A DNA stretch of 64,000 nucleotides from Aliagarivorans marinus DSM 23064 (GCF_000429485.1 NZ_KE386909.1:322371-386370); one strand, 5' to 3'. Shown: positions 44,064-52,875, numbered from the stretch's first letter. Program-made: numbers and translations. Notes: a model not told the origin generated them from the letters alone.

Positions 44064-45482
44064 ATGCTTGAACTGATGTCCCGTTTTTACATTATCCTGC
44101 AAGCCCTGTGGCGTCAGCGCTATCTGATCGTGCTGCCAGCGCTGCTGATGCCGCTGGCAGGCGTGTTCGTAGCCAAGCATGCGCCCAAGTATTATCAGTC
44201 GCACACCAGCCTGTTGGTGCAGGAAACCGCCAAGCTCAACCCCTTCTTAGAGGACTTAGCGGTTTCGGCCAACCTTGACGCGCGGATGGAGGCTTTGACG
44301 ACCTTGCTGCACAGCCGCCACATCCTCACTGAGGTGGCCATCGAGCAAGGCCTGTTAGCGCCGACCGATTCCCCTGAGCGACTCGATGAGGTTATCGGAC
44401 GCCTGTCTTCAGCCCTGACCGTACGTAAAGTCGGCAAGGATCTAATTCGCATCGACTATCGTGCTGACAACCCACAGGGCATGGCTGAGCTGCTCGGCTC
44501 GGTAACCAACCACTTTGTTGAACAGCTGCTGGCACCAGAGCGCTCTTCCATCCAAGAGTCTCAGCGTTTTCTCTACCAACACCTGCTCGATAGCAGTGAT
44601 GAGCTGCATAAAGCAGAGCAGGCCTTGGCCGACTTTCGTTCATTGAACGCCGATAGTTTGCCGGAGTTGCATTCTGCTAATGCCCAGCGGCTTGGTCAGT
44701 TGCGCCAGCAGCTAATTGAGCGCCAAGCTGAGCTGGCGGGGGCCGAGCGCAGCTTGGGTAGCATTGACCAGCAACTCTCAAGAACCAATCCACTGCTGCT
44801 ACAGATTGAGCAGCAGATCGTGCAGAACCAAGCCGAGTTGGCCACTTTGCTGGCTCGCTATACCGAGGGCCACTCCAGCGTACTGGCAGTGCGCCGTACC
44901 TTGCGCCGCCTCGAGTCTGAGCGCCAGCAAGCATTGGCCGGTATGGATATTTCCGAGGCTGGCACATTGGTCAATGCCGTAGAACGTCAGCTTTCTACCA
45001 GCGAATCAAAAGGCGAAATGCTGGTCATCCAGGCCGAGGCGCTGATGGAAGCGCGTCAGCGGGTTGAACAGTTGCGTGAAGAGGTTCGTCAACTGCAACA
45101 TCTTGAGGATCAGTTAGTGCAGCAGGTCACTCAGTTGGGTAGCCAAGAGCAGCAGCTACTGGTGCTAAGTCGCGACCTCAAAGTGAAGCGCCGCCTCTAT
45201 GAAGACCTGCTGACTCGCTACGAGATGGCACAGGTAACTGGCGCGCTGGGCCTGTTTGAACAAGGCGAGCGGATCAAGATTATCGACAAGCCTTACACCC
45301 CAAGCACACCACTGGGTTTTCCCGGATGGGTGTTTGTTATCGCCGGCTTTGTCGGCGGTCTGGGATTGGGGCTGGGCCTGTGTTTACTGGCGGAGCTGAG
45401 CAACCCCACCTTGCGCAGCGCCGCCGATTTAGAAGCATTAACAGGACTGCCGGTGATTACCCGTATTCCTCCACTTAACTAA
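44064..45482 (+). CDS. Polysaccharide chain-length determinant (Wzz/GumC-like co-polymerase)
   Basis: This 472-residue inner-membrane protein has one N-terminal helix (about 18-37), a long coiled-coil periplasmic region (about 160-390, rich in Gln, Glu and Leu), and a second helix near the C-terminus (about 415-440). The helix is preceded by the proline-rich segment KPYTPSTPLGFPGW. This is the PCP plan. The cytoplasmic tail is short and lacks a kinase domain; a separate kinase-like gene lies at 51351. It sets chain length and couples synthesis to export. GAGGAGG precedes the ATG. It is first in an operon with two glycosyltransferases; the likely Vibrio counterpart is sypO. Confidence 0.85.
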   Translation: MLELMSRFYIILQALWRQRYLIVLPALLMPLAGVFVAKHAPKYYQSHTSLLVQETAKLNPFLEDLAVSANLDARMEALTTLLHSRHILTEVAIEQGLLAPTDSPERLDEVIGRLSSALTVRKVGKDLIRIDYRADNPQGMAELLGSVTNHFVEQLLAPERSSIQESQRFLYQHLLDSSDELHKAEQALADFRSLNADSLPELHSANAQRLGQLRQQLIERQAELAGAERSLGSIDQQLSRTNPLLLQIEQQIVQNQAELATLLARYTEGHSSVLAVRRTLRRLESERQQALAGMDISEAGTLVNAVERQLSTSESKGEMLVIQAEALMEARQRVEQLREEVRQLQHLEDQLVQQVTQLGSQEQQLLVLSRDLKVKRRLYEDLLTRYEMAQVTGALGLFEQGERIKIIDKPYTPSTPLGFPGWVFVIAGFVGGLGLGLGLCLLAELSNPTLRSAADLEALTGLPVITRIPPLN

Positions 45483-45507
45483 TTTCAGAACATCTTTGGA
45501 GCGTACT

Positions 45508-46599
45508 ATGAATATTTGGATCCAAGTTGTACAACACCTGCAACCCGGCGGCATTGAGACCATGGCGCTTGACTTGCAGCGCATGGAGGAGCGGGGTGAA
45601 CGCGGGATTATCGTCTCGTTAGAAGGCGATAAAGAGCAGGCGTTAGAGGCCTGGCCACGCCTGCGCCCTTATGCCAACCGACTGATGTTTTTAAACAAAA
45701 AGCCCGGCTGGCGGATTGGCACCATTCTCAAGCTGGCGGCCTTGTTTCGCAAGTGGGCGGTACCGGTGGTACACACCCACCATATTGGCCCGCTGATCTA
45801 CGGCGGCATCGCAGCGCGCTTGGCTGGGGTGCCTGTGGTGATCCACACCGAGCATGACGCCTGGCACCTGCGTCAGTTCCGTCGTCGCTTTTTGCAACAA
45901 CGCATCATCGATTGGGTTAACCCTCTGCTGGTGGCCGACGCCGATTTAGTTGCTGGCGAGCTGCGCCGCTCCATGCGCCTCGACCAGCATCAGGTGCAGG
46001 TGATCAAAAACGGTATCGACACCCACTACTTCAGCCCGGGTAATGCGCAAGCCGCTCGCCATGAGTTGGGCCTGCCTAAAGATGCGCGCATCATCGGCTG
46101 CGCCGGCCGCCTAGAGCTAGAGAAGGGGCAATCCACCTTGCTGGATGCGCTAGCCTACTTGCCCGGGGATTGCCACTTGGCTCTAGCAGGCAAGGGGAAT
46201 GAGCTGGGTAATCTACAGCGTCAAGCTGAGCAGCTGGGTATTACCGAACGGGTACATTTCCTCGGTTGTCTGGATGATATGCCTAACTTCTACCGCGCGC
46301 TGGATGTGTTCTGCCTGCCTTCACTGTTTGAAGGGTTATCACTGGTGCTGCTCGAGGCTCAGGCCTGCCAAATTCCTACCGTGGCCACCAACGTTGGTGC
46401 CTCCAGCGAGGCGCTATGCCCACGCAGTGGCAGCTTGGTCGAGCCCGGCTCGGCCTTTGGCTTAGCTCAGGCACTGGAGAAGACACTCGACAACAAGCGC
46501 AGCTTTAGCCCGCGCCAGTTTGTTAAGCAGGTGGGCGATCTGCGCACCACCGCTAAGAACTATTCCGCTCTGCGCCATCGTTACCTGAAAGGAGGTTAA
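45508..46599 (+). CDS. Glycosyltransferase family 4 (GT-B fold)
   Basis: This 363-residue cytoplasmic glycosyltransferase begins with WIQVVQHLQPGGIETMALDL, the usual acceptor-side glycine motif. Later come 'IIGCAGRLELEKGQSTLLDAL' and the donor-binding 'SLFEGLSLVLLEAQACQIPTVAT' containing E-x7-E. It would add a sugar from a nucleotide donor during exopolysaccharide synthesis. The ATG at 45508 has TTGGAG upstream; the TTG at 45496 lies within that ribosome-binding region. Its 3' end carries AAAGGAGGT, the ribosome-binding site for the next gene. Confidence 0.87.
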   Translation: MNIWIQVVQHLQPGGIETMALDLQRMEERGERGIIVSLEGDKEQALEAWPRLRPYANRLMFLNKKPGWRIGTILKLAALFRKWAVPVVHTHHIGPLIYGGIAARLAGVPVVIHTEHDAWHLRQFRRRFLQQRIIDWVNPLLVADADLVAGELRRSMRLDQHQVQVIKNGIDTHYFSPGNAQAARHELGLPKDARIIGCAGRLELEKGQSTLLDALAYLPGDCHLALAGKGNELGNLQRQAEQLGITERVHFLGCLDDMPNFYRALDVFCLPSLFEGLSLVLLEAQACQIPTVATNVGASSEALCPRSGSLVEPGSAFGLAQALEKTLDNKRSFSPRQFVKQVGDLRTTAKNYSALRHRYLKGG

Positions 46600-46600
46600 C

Positions 46601-47788
46601 ATGTGGGTACTTGCAACTATTACCGCTCTGGCGATCTTCTTGGTGGTCTATCACCACCTGTTCTATCCGATGATGCTCAGCTATGTCAGCCGCAGGGCCA
46701 GCAATAACCAGAGCACGCCGGTGGCGGATACGACCGATGCCAGCACGCTGCCTAAGCTAGAGCTGCTTATTCCGGCCTATAACGAACAAGAGTTTATCGC
46801 CGCCAAGCTGATGAATGTGGCCACGCTGGATTACCCGGCCGAGCTATTAACCGTGCGGATCGCTTGCGATGGCTGTAGCGATAATACCGCTGAGCTGGCG
46901 CGCCAAACCATTGCACAAATCGATTTCTGTGGCTTTGAATTCATCGTTGAAGAGCATACTGAGAACCGCGGCAAGGTAGCGATCCTCAATCAATACATCG
47001 CCGCCTGTCCGGCCGATGTTCTGGTGCTGAGTGATGTATCGGCGCTGATCTCCATCGATGCATTGAAAGTCGCGGCAGCGCATTTCGCCGACCCTAAGGT
47101 GGGTGTGGTATGTGCCCACTATCATTTGCTGTCGCCAGGTAGCAAAGGCGAGGCGGTGTACTGGGATTATCAACGTAAGATCAAAGTGGGCGAGGCGAGT
47201 TTAGGCGCGCCGTTGGGGGCGCACGGCGCGCTCTACTGCCTACGCAGTGAGCTGTTTGAAGCGCTGCCCGCCGATACCATCAACGATGATTTTGTGATTC
47301 CTATGAACATCGTCGCGAAGGGCTACCGCTCGGTGTATGAGCCAGCGATGTGTGCGCTCGAGCTAGAGCACGCCAGCAGCGAGTTGGACCACCGTCGCCG
47401 CCAGCGTATTGGTGCCGGTAACCTGCAGCAGTTCTCTCGCCTGCGCAGTCTGTGTATGCCGAAATTTGGTGGCGTTGCCTTTGCCTTTATCTCTGGTAAG
47501 GCGCTACGGGTGACCATGCCATTGTGGATGGGCGTGGCGCTGATTGGCAGTTTGCTGCTGTGCCCTGAGTGTGGCTATGAAGTCTTTCGCGTACTGGCGG
47601 CCGGACAGCTCCTTGGTTACAGCCTGGCGATGCTACCAAGGCTGTTTCCTAAGCGTCGCTGGCCCGGTGCGCTGCTTAGTCTCAACTACTTGGTTGAGGG
47701 ACATATGGCGAGCTTCTTGGGCAGTCTGTTCTATATCAAAAACAAACTGATGAGCGCAGGCCGGGGACGCCGCCTGCAGATCTGGTAG
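46601..47788 (+). CDS. Glycosyltransferase family 2, membrane-bound
   Basis: This 395-residue GT-A enzyme has an N-terminal membrane helix and a catalytic domain with LELLIPAYNEQEFIAAKL, 'IACDGCSDNT' (Asp), 'VLVLSDVSALI' (DxD-like) and 'RRQRIGAGNLQQF' (Q/RxxRW-type). The C-terminal membrane helices lie between about 295 and 385. This arrangement is typical of processive or initiating polysaccharide synthases. It starts two bases after the previous gene behind a perfect AAAGGAGGT. A hairpin follows (47837-47863). Confidence 0.85.
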   Translation: MWVLATITALAIFLVVYHHLFYPMMLSYVSRRASNNQSTPVADTTDASTLPKLELLIPAYNEQEFIAAKLMNVATLDYPAELLTVRIACDGCSDNTAELARQTIAQIDFCGFEFIVEEHTENRGKVAILNQYIAACPADVLVLSDVSALISIDALKVAAAHFADPKVGVVCAHYHLLSPGSKGEAVYWDYQRKIKVGEASLGAPLGAHGALYCLRSELFEALPADTINDDFVIPMNIVAKGYRSVYEPAMCALELEHASSELDHRRRQRIGAGNLQQFSRLRSLCMPKFGGVAFAFISGKALRVTMPLWMGVALIGSLLLCPECGYEVFRVLAAGQLLGYSLAMLPRLFPKRRWPGALLSLNYLVEGHMASFLGSLFYIKNKLMSAGRGRRLQIW

Positions 47789-47836
47789 GTCTTTGCTAAC
47801 AGCGTTCTTCTATGGGGGTCAGCACTGAGTGTCCAA

Positions 47837-47863
47837 CAATCCACCTGCTCGGCAGGTGGATTG
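47837..47863 (+). terminator. Strong hairpin ending the glycosyltransferase operon
   Basis: CAATCCACCTGC-TCG-GCAGGTGGATTG is a 12-bp perfect stem with a 3-base loop, about 50 bases after the stop. Downstream sequence is pyrimidine-rich (CAATTTGATTCTTCTCTTT) rather than a clean T-run, so termination is likely but unproven. Confidence 0.6.
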
Positions 47864-47877
47864 CAATTTGATTCTTC

Positions 47878-47904
47878 TCTTTCGTCTTTCGTCTTTCGTC
47901 TTTC
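47878..47904. repeat. Heptanucleotide tandem repeat (TCTTTCG)
   Basis: Three perfect copies of TCTTTCG plus six bases of a fourth stand in a row, between the operon-ending hairpin and the LuxO-type operator of the next operon. Confidence 0.9.
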
Positions 47905-47938
47905 AACCCTCAACCTGCAGTTTTCAACGGACCCCTTC

Positions 47939-47951
47939 TTGCAGAATGCAA
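47939..47951 (+). promoter_or_regulatory. LuxO/SypG-type operator upstream of the sypA-like operon
   Basis: TTGCA-GAA-TGCAA is a perfect palindrome of the form TTGCA-N3-TGCAA. Its centre is 85 bases before the predicted sigma-54 start site at 48030. A weaker half-site (TTGCAATTTGATT) lies at 47861-47873. Confidence 0.75.
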
Positions 47952-48003
47952 ATGCCCACCAAAAAAGCTTCTATCTTATTGTATAAAAAGAATAAATAAA
48001 CAT

Positions 48004-48019
48004 TGGCATGCAAATGGCT
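48004..48019 (+). promoter_or_regulatory. Sigma-54 promoter of the sypA-like operon
   Basis: TGGCATGCAAATGGCT has GG (48005-48006) and GC (48017-48018) 12 bases apart. It matches TGGCAC-N5-TTGCW with changes at two positions. It predicts transcription from about 48030, leaving a 29-base leader before the start codon. Confidence 0.72.
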
Positions 48020-48058
48020 TTGTCAGTGTATCAACGCAATTACGCACTGGAGTTAATT

Positions 48059-48409
48059 ATGCAAATTCAAGCCAAACAAACCGCAAACGGCGTGATGACA
48101 GTCTATGTCTCTGGTGAATTCTGCCAGAGTGAAACCCTGCCAATGAGCACTCGCTTGAATCAGCTTTGTCTGGCGGCGCGTTCACACACCTTGGTAGTGG
48201 ACTTGAGCGCGACCACCTCGCTGGACTCCTTTGCCATTGCGTCCTTGGTTCGCAGCTTTAAACAGCTGGCAGCGAAAGGCGCCAAGTTGCTACTGCGCGG
48301 CGCTATCGGCCAACCGCGCAAGCTACTGACCATGTTGCGTATCCATCATGTCATTCCGATGTTCGACGACGTTTCGTTCGACCAACCATCGCTGCAGACT
48401 GCGGCTTAG
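48059..48409 (+). CDS. STAS-domain protein, SypA-like
   Basis: This 116-residue single STAS domain resembles anti-sigma-factor antagonists. A central strand ends VVDLSATTSLDSFAIASL, where S57 stands at the usual phosphorylated Ser position. In Vibrio fischeri, SypA is a STAS protein required for biofilm formation and is switched by phosphorylation. No SypE-like kinase/phosphatase gene is found in this window. ATG 48059 has GGAG upstream; the frame opening at 48008 would overlap the sigma-54 promoter. It is first in the sypA-B-C-D-like operon. Confidence 0.78.
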   Translation: MQIQAKQTANGVMTVYVSGEFCQSETLPMSTRLNQLCLAARSHTLVVDLSATTSLDSFAIASLVRSFKQLAAKGAKLLLRGAIGQPRKLLTMLRIHHVIPMFDDVSFDQPSLQTAA

Positions 48410-48423
48410 AGACGAGGCTAATT

Positions 48424-49194
48424 ATGAAAAAGCTTGGTGTTGTGCTGGCAATCTGTTGTGTGACTGGGTGTACCGCTTGGGCACCTGAAGGTCGCGGTGG
48501 TTTTGCCGAAAACGAACTAAACCTGCTGGCGTGGATGGACACCGATGACAATCGCGAGCTTGGCCCCGAGCATGGACTGCGCTTTGAGGTGGCGGTAAGC
48601 AAAAACCACCTTGATGTATTGGTACTGGAAGGTGCAGAGCTGTGCTTTCCGGCCTCAGTAGAACAAGCACGCTTGCAGCAAAATCGCATTGTGAGAGAGC
48701 TGGAAGGCGGCCTTACCGTTGATGCGGCCACTGATCTAGAGGTGCAAGTACAGTTCCTGAACATGCTGGAGAAGCGCTTGGACATCGCTAAATCAGGCGG
48801 CGCCTGCCGGGTTGCCGGTATCGGCCAGCAAAACGGCTTGGTACAGGGCTTGAGTGAAGCGCTAAACAGCAACAACCAGTTTGCCTTCGACTCCAGTGAG
48901 CTGACGCCAGCCTATCGCGACCAACTGAAAAGCCTGATGCCGCTGTTGATCTCTTCCAAGCTGGCGGTGCAAATCACCGGTCACAGCGATGCCTTCGGCA
49001 ACGACAGCCACAAGCAAAAGATTTCTCAGCAGCGCGCCAACACCGTTGCCCGCTTTATGCGCGAACACGGCCTGGACGACGAACTCGTTAGTGTGTTTGC
49101 GGTTGCCGACCAACAGCCTTATGAGCCGGGCGAGAGCGCCGATGTGCGCCACTCAAATCGCCGGGTCACCATTCAACTTACCGATGCCCAATAG
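48424..49194 (+). CDS. OmpA-family outer-membrane lipoprotein, SypB-like
   Basis: This 256-residue protein has a lipoprotein signal peptide with lipobox CVTGC (Cys16). After a linker and an alpha/beta region, a C-terminal OmpA peptidoglycan-binding domain spans about 150-255. It contains 'QNNQFAFDSSELTPAYRDQL'-like start and ends (FAFDSSELTP; AVQITGHSDAFGND; QQRANTVARFMREHGL; HSNRRVTIQL). It would sit in the outer membrane and bind peptidoglycan next to the polysaccharide exporter. Fourteen bases separate it from the STAS gene, and the order matches sypA-sypB. Confidence 0.85.
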   Translation: MKKLGVVLAICCVTGCTAWAPEGRGGFAENELNLLAWMDTDDNRELGPEHGLRFEVAVSKNHLDVLVLEGAELCFPASVEQARLQQNRIVRELEGGLTVDAATDLEVQVQFLNMLEKRLDIAKSGGACRVAGIGQQNGLVQGLSEALNSNNQFAFDSSELTPAYRDQLKSLMPLLISSKLAVQITGHSDAFGNDSHKQKISQQRANTVARFMREHGLDDELVSVFAVADQQPYEPGESADVRHSNRRVTIQLTDAQ

Positions 49195-49203
49195 GAGGCG
49201 GCG

Positions 49204-51327
49204 ATGAAAACCATGGTTAATATCAGCCTGATTGTCACCCTGTTCGTCTCAATTTTATTGGGCAGCGCTGAGGCTCGCGCCAATCAACAGGTTCACCCCG
49301 GCGACATCGTACGTATCGTACTACCCGGTGAAGCCACCTTGGAAGGTAACTACGAAGTGGACCGCAAGGGGCAGCTGTTGCTACCAGAGGTGGGCCCGGT
49401 GATGGTATCTGGCTTCAACGAAGCACAGCTGCAACGCCAGATTGAGAAAAAACTTTCGGTAGCCTTTCGCGACCTGGAAAGCCTCAAGGTAGAGCTGGCC
49501 GAACGTCGCCTGCGCGTGAGTGTGCTGGGCTATGTCAAAGAGCCCGGTGAGATTACCTTGGCCGCAGCCGATGCCACCAGTGGTGTGCAGTTGGCCATCG
49601 AACAAGCCGGTGGCTTGCGCCCCGGTGCCCAGCTTGACCGCATGCTATTGCGCCGTGAAGGCCTGGCCGAGCCGCTGGTGTTTAACTACAAACGCTACCT
49701 CGACAGCGGCGATATCTCCGCCTTGCCACGACTGCAGACCCTGGATGTACTGTTTATCCCTGCCTCGCCGAAGATTGGTAACGTGGCGGTAGAGTTTGAC
49801 CCGAAAGCGCTCAGCGACAAGGGCGATGCGGCAGAAGATCGCAGCGCGGTGAAGGTGTTCGGCGAGGTATACAGCCCGGGTAGCTTCTCTTATCGCCAGA
49901 ATGCCTCGGTGGTGGACATGTTGATGCGCGCCGGCGGCGTGACCCGCTACGCCAGTGTTGAGCAAATTCGTGTGATTGTCGATGGTGAGCCTCAGCTGTT
50001 TAACCTGACCGCCTATCTTGACTCGGGCGATGCTAGCTTGGTACCGAATATCCAACCGGGCGCCACCGTGTTTGTTCCCAAGCAAGAGGTGGAGATTAAG
50101 ACCGGCTCAAACACCGTATTCGTGATGGGCGAAGTGTTTAAACCCGGCGCTTTTGAGGGCGGCAGCAGCGCCACCTTCCTGGACATTCTGGCTAACGCTG
50201 GTGGTCCAACCCGCTTTGCCGAGACCCGCCAGATCCGCATCATCCGCCAAGATGGCGGGGTAGAGCGCTTCGACTTGGCAGCCTTCACCGAAGGGCGCAT
50301 CAGCACCCTGCCAAAAATGGCTGCCGGTGATGCGCTGTTTGTACCTGAGAAAACTGACCTCAACGAGAAGTCATGGGTTAAGGTTGCCCCAGAGCGCGCA
50401 GTGATGGTGATTGGTGAGGTAGTACGTCCGGGCCGCTTCGAGTGGGCCGATGAGATGAACCTGATGGACCTGCTGGCCCACGCCGGTGGACCAAAATCGA
50501 GCGGCGATACCGCCAAAATCAAGATTGTTTATCAAGGTGCGGGTAACCAAACACGCTCGGTCAACTTTGATTTACAGGCCTATGTATCGGGTGAAACCTC
50601 TGGCCAGCCATTGCCGCGCATCGTAGCGGGTACCACCATCATGGTGCCAGAGCTGCCCGATGACCCAAGCGACAACAAATCGCAGTGGGTACGCCAGCGC
50701 TCAGAGGACTCTATCTATGTGTTTGGTCAGGTGGTTGCCCCAGGCCGTTATCGTTTCGACCCGAAAATGCACTTCCTCGATATCCTGGCAGCTGCCGATG
50801 GCCCATCGCGCGATGCCGATATCCGCAATGTGCGCATCAGCCACCGCAACGGCGAGCACTCGGAGGTGACCAAGCTTGACCTGGCGCTGTACTTCGAGAC
50901 TGGCGACGAGAACCTGCTGCCTAAGGTAGTACCGGGGGATTCAATCTACATCCCAGAGAAGAACCGCGATTGGCTGTCAGAGAAAAAAGAGCAAACCGTA
51001 CGAGTGTTGGGCGCGGTGCGCAAGCCAGGTCGTTATCGCTTTGCCGATGATATGACCTTGCTGGACTTACTAGCCGAGGCGGGCGGTCTGGATAACGAAG
51101 GCTACCCGGAGAAGATTACCGTGGTGAACCTGTCGTGCTGTAAAGATCAGGCCCAGACCTTCAACCTAAAAGAGTTCGCTCAGACCGGTGATTTCTCAAT
51201 GCTGCCGGTGATCCGCGCCGGCGACACCGTCTACGTACCGAACAAGGCCGACTCGAACTGGTCCAAGGCGCGCCAAGGTTTGGAAGATGTCTTCAAAGTA
51301 GTCGCATTAACTGCACTGCTACTGTAA
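49204..51327 (+). CDS. Polysaccharide export protein with six SLBB repeats, Wza/SypC-like
   Basis: This 707-residue exported protein has a signal peptide (SLIVTLFVSILLGSAEARA) and no lipobox Cys. It begins with a Poly_export domain (VHPGDIVRIVLPGEATLEGNY). Six SLBB-type repeats follow, recognisable by VLGYVKEPGEI, VFGEVYSPGSF, VMGEVFKPGAF, VIGEVVRPGRF, VFGQVVAPGRY and VLGAVRKPGRY. It ends in a hydrophobic helix. Wza has about 380 residues and two or three SLBB units, so this is a long periplasm-spanning version. It would carry exopolysaccharide through the outer membrane. Confidence 0.87.
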   Translation: MKTMVNISLIVTLFVSILLGSAEARANQQVHPGDIVRIVLPGEATLEGNYEVDRKGQLLLPEVGPVMVSGFNEAQLQRQIEKKLSVAFRDLESLKVELAERRLRVSVLGYVKEPGEITLAAADATSGVQLAIEQAGGLRPGAQLDRMLLRREGLAEPLVFNYKRYLDSGDISALPRLQTLDVLFIPASPKIGNVAVEFDPKALSDKGDAAEDRSAVKVFGEVYSPGSFSYRQNASVVDMLMRAGGVTRYASVEQIRVIVDGEPQLFNLTAYLDSGDASLVPNIQPGATVFVPKQEVEIKTGSNTVFVMGEVFKPGAFEGGSSATFLDILANAGGPTRFAETRQIRIIRQDGGVERFDLAAFTEGRISTLPKMAAGDALFVPEKTDLNEKSWVKVAPERAVMVIGEVVRPGRFEWADEMNLMDLLAHAGGPKSSGDTAKIKIVYQGAGNQTRSVNFDLQAYVSGETSGQPLPRIVAGTTIMVPELPDDPSDNKSQWVRQRSEDSIYVFGQVVAPGRYRFDPKMHFLDILAAADGPSRDADIRNVRISHRNGEHSEVTKLDLALYFETGDENLLPKVVPGDSIYIPEKNRDWLSEKKEQTVRVLGAVRKPGRYRFADDMTLLDLLAEAGGLDNEGYPEKITVVNLSCCKDQAQTFNLKEFAQTGDFSMLPVIRAGDTVYVPNKADSNWSKARQGLEDVFKVVALTALLL

Positions 51328-51350
51328 TTGAGCGATTGGAGGGTTATCCG

Positions 51351-52052
51351 ATGACACAATTAGCATTCTTGCCGGAAGATTATCAGGAGCTGGAAGCCGT
51401 CTACCAGCGCCTGCCACTGGCGCAAGCCAGCTGTATCGGGGTCAGCGCTACCCGCTCTGGTGAAGGCGTTTCTACCTTGGTGGACGCACTGGCGCGGCGG
51501 GCACAACTGGCCGGTCACCGGGTGTTGGTGGTCGATCTCAACCTGCACCGCCCACGGGTACAACACAGCTTGATCGGCTGCAGTGGCTGGCAGCAAGGTG
51601 AGCCAGAGATCAATCGCTCGGCGGCGGGGCTGGATTACTTGCCACCACCGGCGGATCGGACCTCGCTGATCAAACTCAAAGAACCCGGCTATCTGGAAAA
51701 GTGGATTGAGCAGTGGAAACAGTCCTACCAGCTGGTGCTGCTGGACTGCTCATCACTGACCCGGGCCAACGCCGGCAACCTACCCGCGCTGCGCGCCTTG
51801 GTGGCCGCCGACCAAACCTTGTTGTGTTACCTGGCTGGGCGTACTCCCGGCAATGAGTTGCGCGATTGCCTCGAAGATCTCAATCGCACCGATGCAGTGG
51901 TGCTGGGGTTGGTGGTCAACGATCGCTTTAATCCCAGCCTGCGCAGCGAATTAATGCGACAGGGCGCTAAGGTTTCCCGATTCTTCCCCAAGCCGTTTCG
52001 CAAAATGGGAATGGGTTTACTACAGTCTAAATGGTTATCTATAAGGATATAG
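51351..52052 (+). CDS. BY-kinase/ParA-like ATPase with degenerate Walker A, SypD-like
   Basis: This 233-residue cytoplasmic protein has the CpsD/Wzc-type layout: Walker A region ATRSGEGVST, Walker A' VLVVDLNLHRPRV and Walker B YQLVLLDCSS. In active bacterial tyrosine kinases the first motif reads GEGKS/T. Here Lys is replaced by Val, and the C-terminal tail has no Tyr cluster, so kinase activity is doubtful and a structural or regulatory role is more likely. ATG 51351 has GGAGGG upstream; the TTG at 51336 overlaps that site. It follows the SLBB exporter, as sypD follows sypC. Confidence 0.75.
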   Translation: MTQLAFLPEDYQELEAVYQRLPLAQASCIGVSATRSGEGVSTLVDALARRAQLAGHRVLVVDLNLHRPRVQHSLIGCSGWQQGEPEINRSAAGLDYLPPPADRTSLIKLKEPGYLEKWIEQWKQSYQLVLLDCSSLTRANAGNLPALRALVAADQTLLCYLAGRTPGNELRDCLEDLNRTDAVVLGLVVNDRFNPSLRSELMRQGAKVSRFFPKPFRKMGMGLLQSKWLSIRI

Positions 52053-52054
52053 TG

Positions 52055-52861
52055 ATGAAATGTAAGGAGTTTTATAAGGTCGCTGGAGCGCTGTTAGTGC
52101 TTTTCTCACAGCCTGTGTGGGCCGAAACCATCAGCTTTGGCATTGTGCCCCAGCAGTCGGCCTCGCGCCTTGCTACCCTGTGGACTCCGTTACTACAAGC
52201 GCTGAGTGAGCAAACCGGACTCAAGGTGGAGTTTAAAACCGCGCCCAACATTCCTGAGTTTGAGCGGCGCTTGGCACAAGGCGAGTACGATGTGGCGTAT
52301 ATGAATCCCTACCACTATCAGGTGGCCGCACACTCGCCGGGTTATAAGGCCATCGCTAAGGCTAGAGACTTGTTCCTGCATGGCATTATCGTGGTGCGTC
52401 GGGATAGCGGTATCGAGTCGCTTGCCGAGCTGGAGGGGCAAGTACTGGCCTTTCCTGCACCCAAGGCGTTTGCTGCCAGTGTGGTAACTCGCGCCGAACT
52501 GGATCGTTTGGCTGTCAATTTCAGTGCCAAGTACGTGGGCAGTCATGATTCGGTTTACCGCTCGGTTGAGTCTGGCCTCTATCCCGCGGGAGGCGGTGTG
52601 CCGCAAACCTTTGCCAATGTTGATGAAGCCTTGCGTAGTGAGTTGAAAGTACTCTGGGAATCAAAGGGCTATTCTCCTCATGCGGTGGCAGTAAGCCCCA
52701 ATCTTGACCCACAACTTGCTACACTGATACAAGAATCATTAGTTAATATGACAAGTACCGAGCAGCGCCAGTTGCTCAACGCCATTCGCATCGGCGAGTT
52801 TGTTGCTGCCCAAGATAGCGACTGGGACGACATTCGAGCTTTGGGATTGGCCAATTACTAG
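52055..52861 (+). CDS. PhnD-like periplasmic substrate-binding protein
   Basis: This 268-residue protein has a signal peptide (GALLVLFSQPVWA then ETISFGIVPQQ). Its bilobed domain resembles phosphate/phosphite/phosphonate ABC binding proteins: 'LAQGEYDVAYMNPYHYQVA', 'LEGQVLAFPAPKAFAASVV' and 'HDSVYRSVESGLYPAGGGV'. No ABC permease or ATPase gene is nearby. It starts three bases after the kinase-like gene and ends 15 bases before a hybrid histidine kinase, so it probably feeds a ligand signal to that kinase. ATG 52055 is chosen for its signal peptide; the frame to 52031 overlaps the upstream gene. Confidence 0.82.
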   Translation: MKCKEFYKVAGALLVLFSQPVWAETISFGIVPQQSASRLATLWTPLLQALSEQTGLKVEFKTAPNIPEFERRLAQGEYDVAYMNPYHYQVAAHSPGYKAIAKARDLFLHGIIVVRRDSGIESLAELEGQVLAFPAPKAFAASVVTRAELDRLAVNFSAKYVGSHDSVYRSVESGLYPAGGGVPQTFANVDEALRSELKVLWESKGYSPHAVAVSPNLDPQLATLIQESLVNMTSTEQRQLLNAIRIGEFVAAQDSDWDDIRALGLANY

Positions 52862-52875
52862 CAGGAAGCTAAACC

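Noticed and set aside
48008-48058. Longer start of the STAS gene
   Set aside because: It would place the start codon inside the sigma-54 promoter and upstream of the predicted transcript start.
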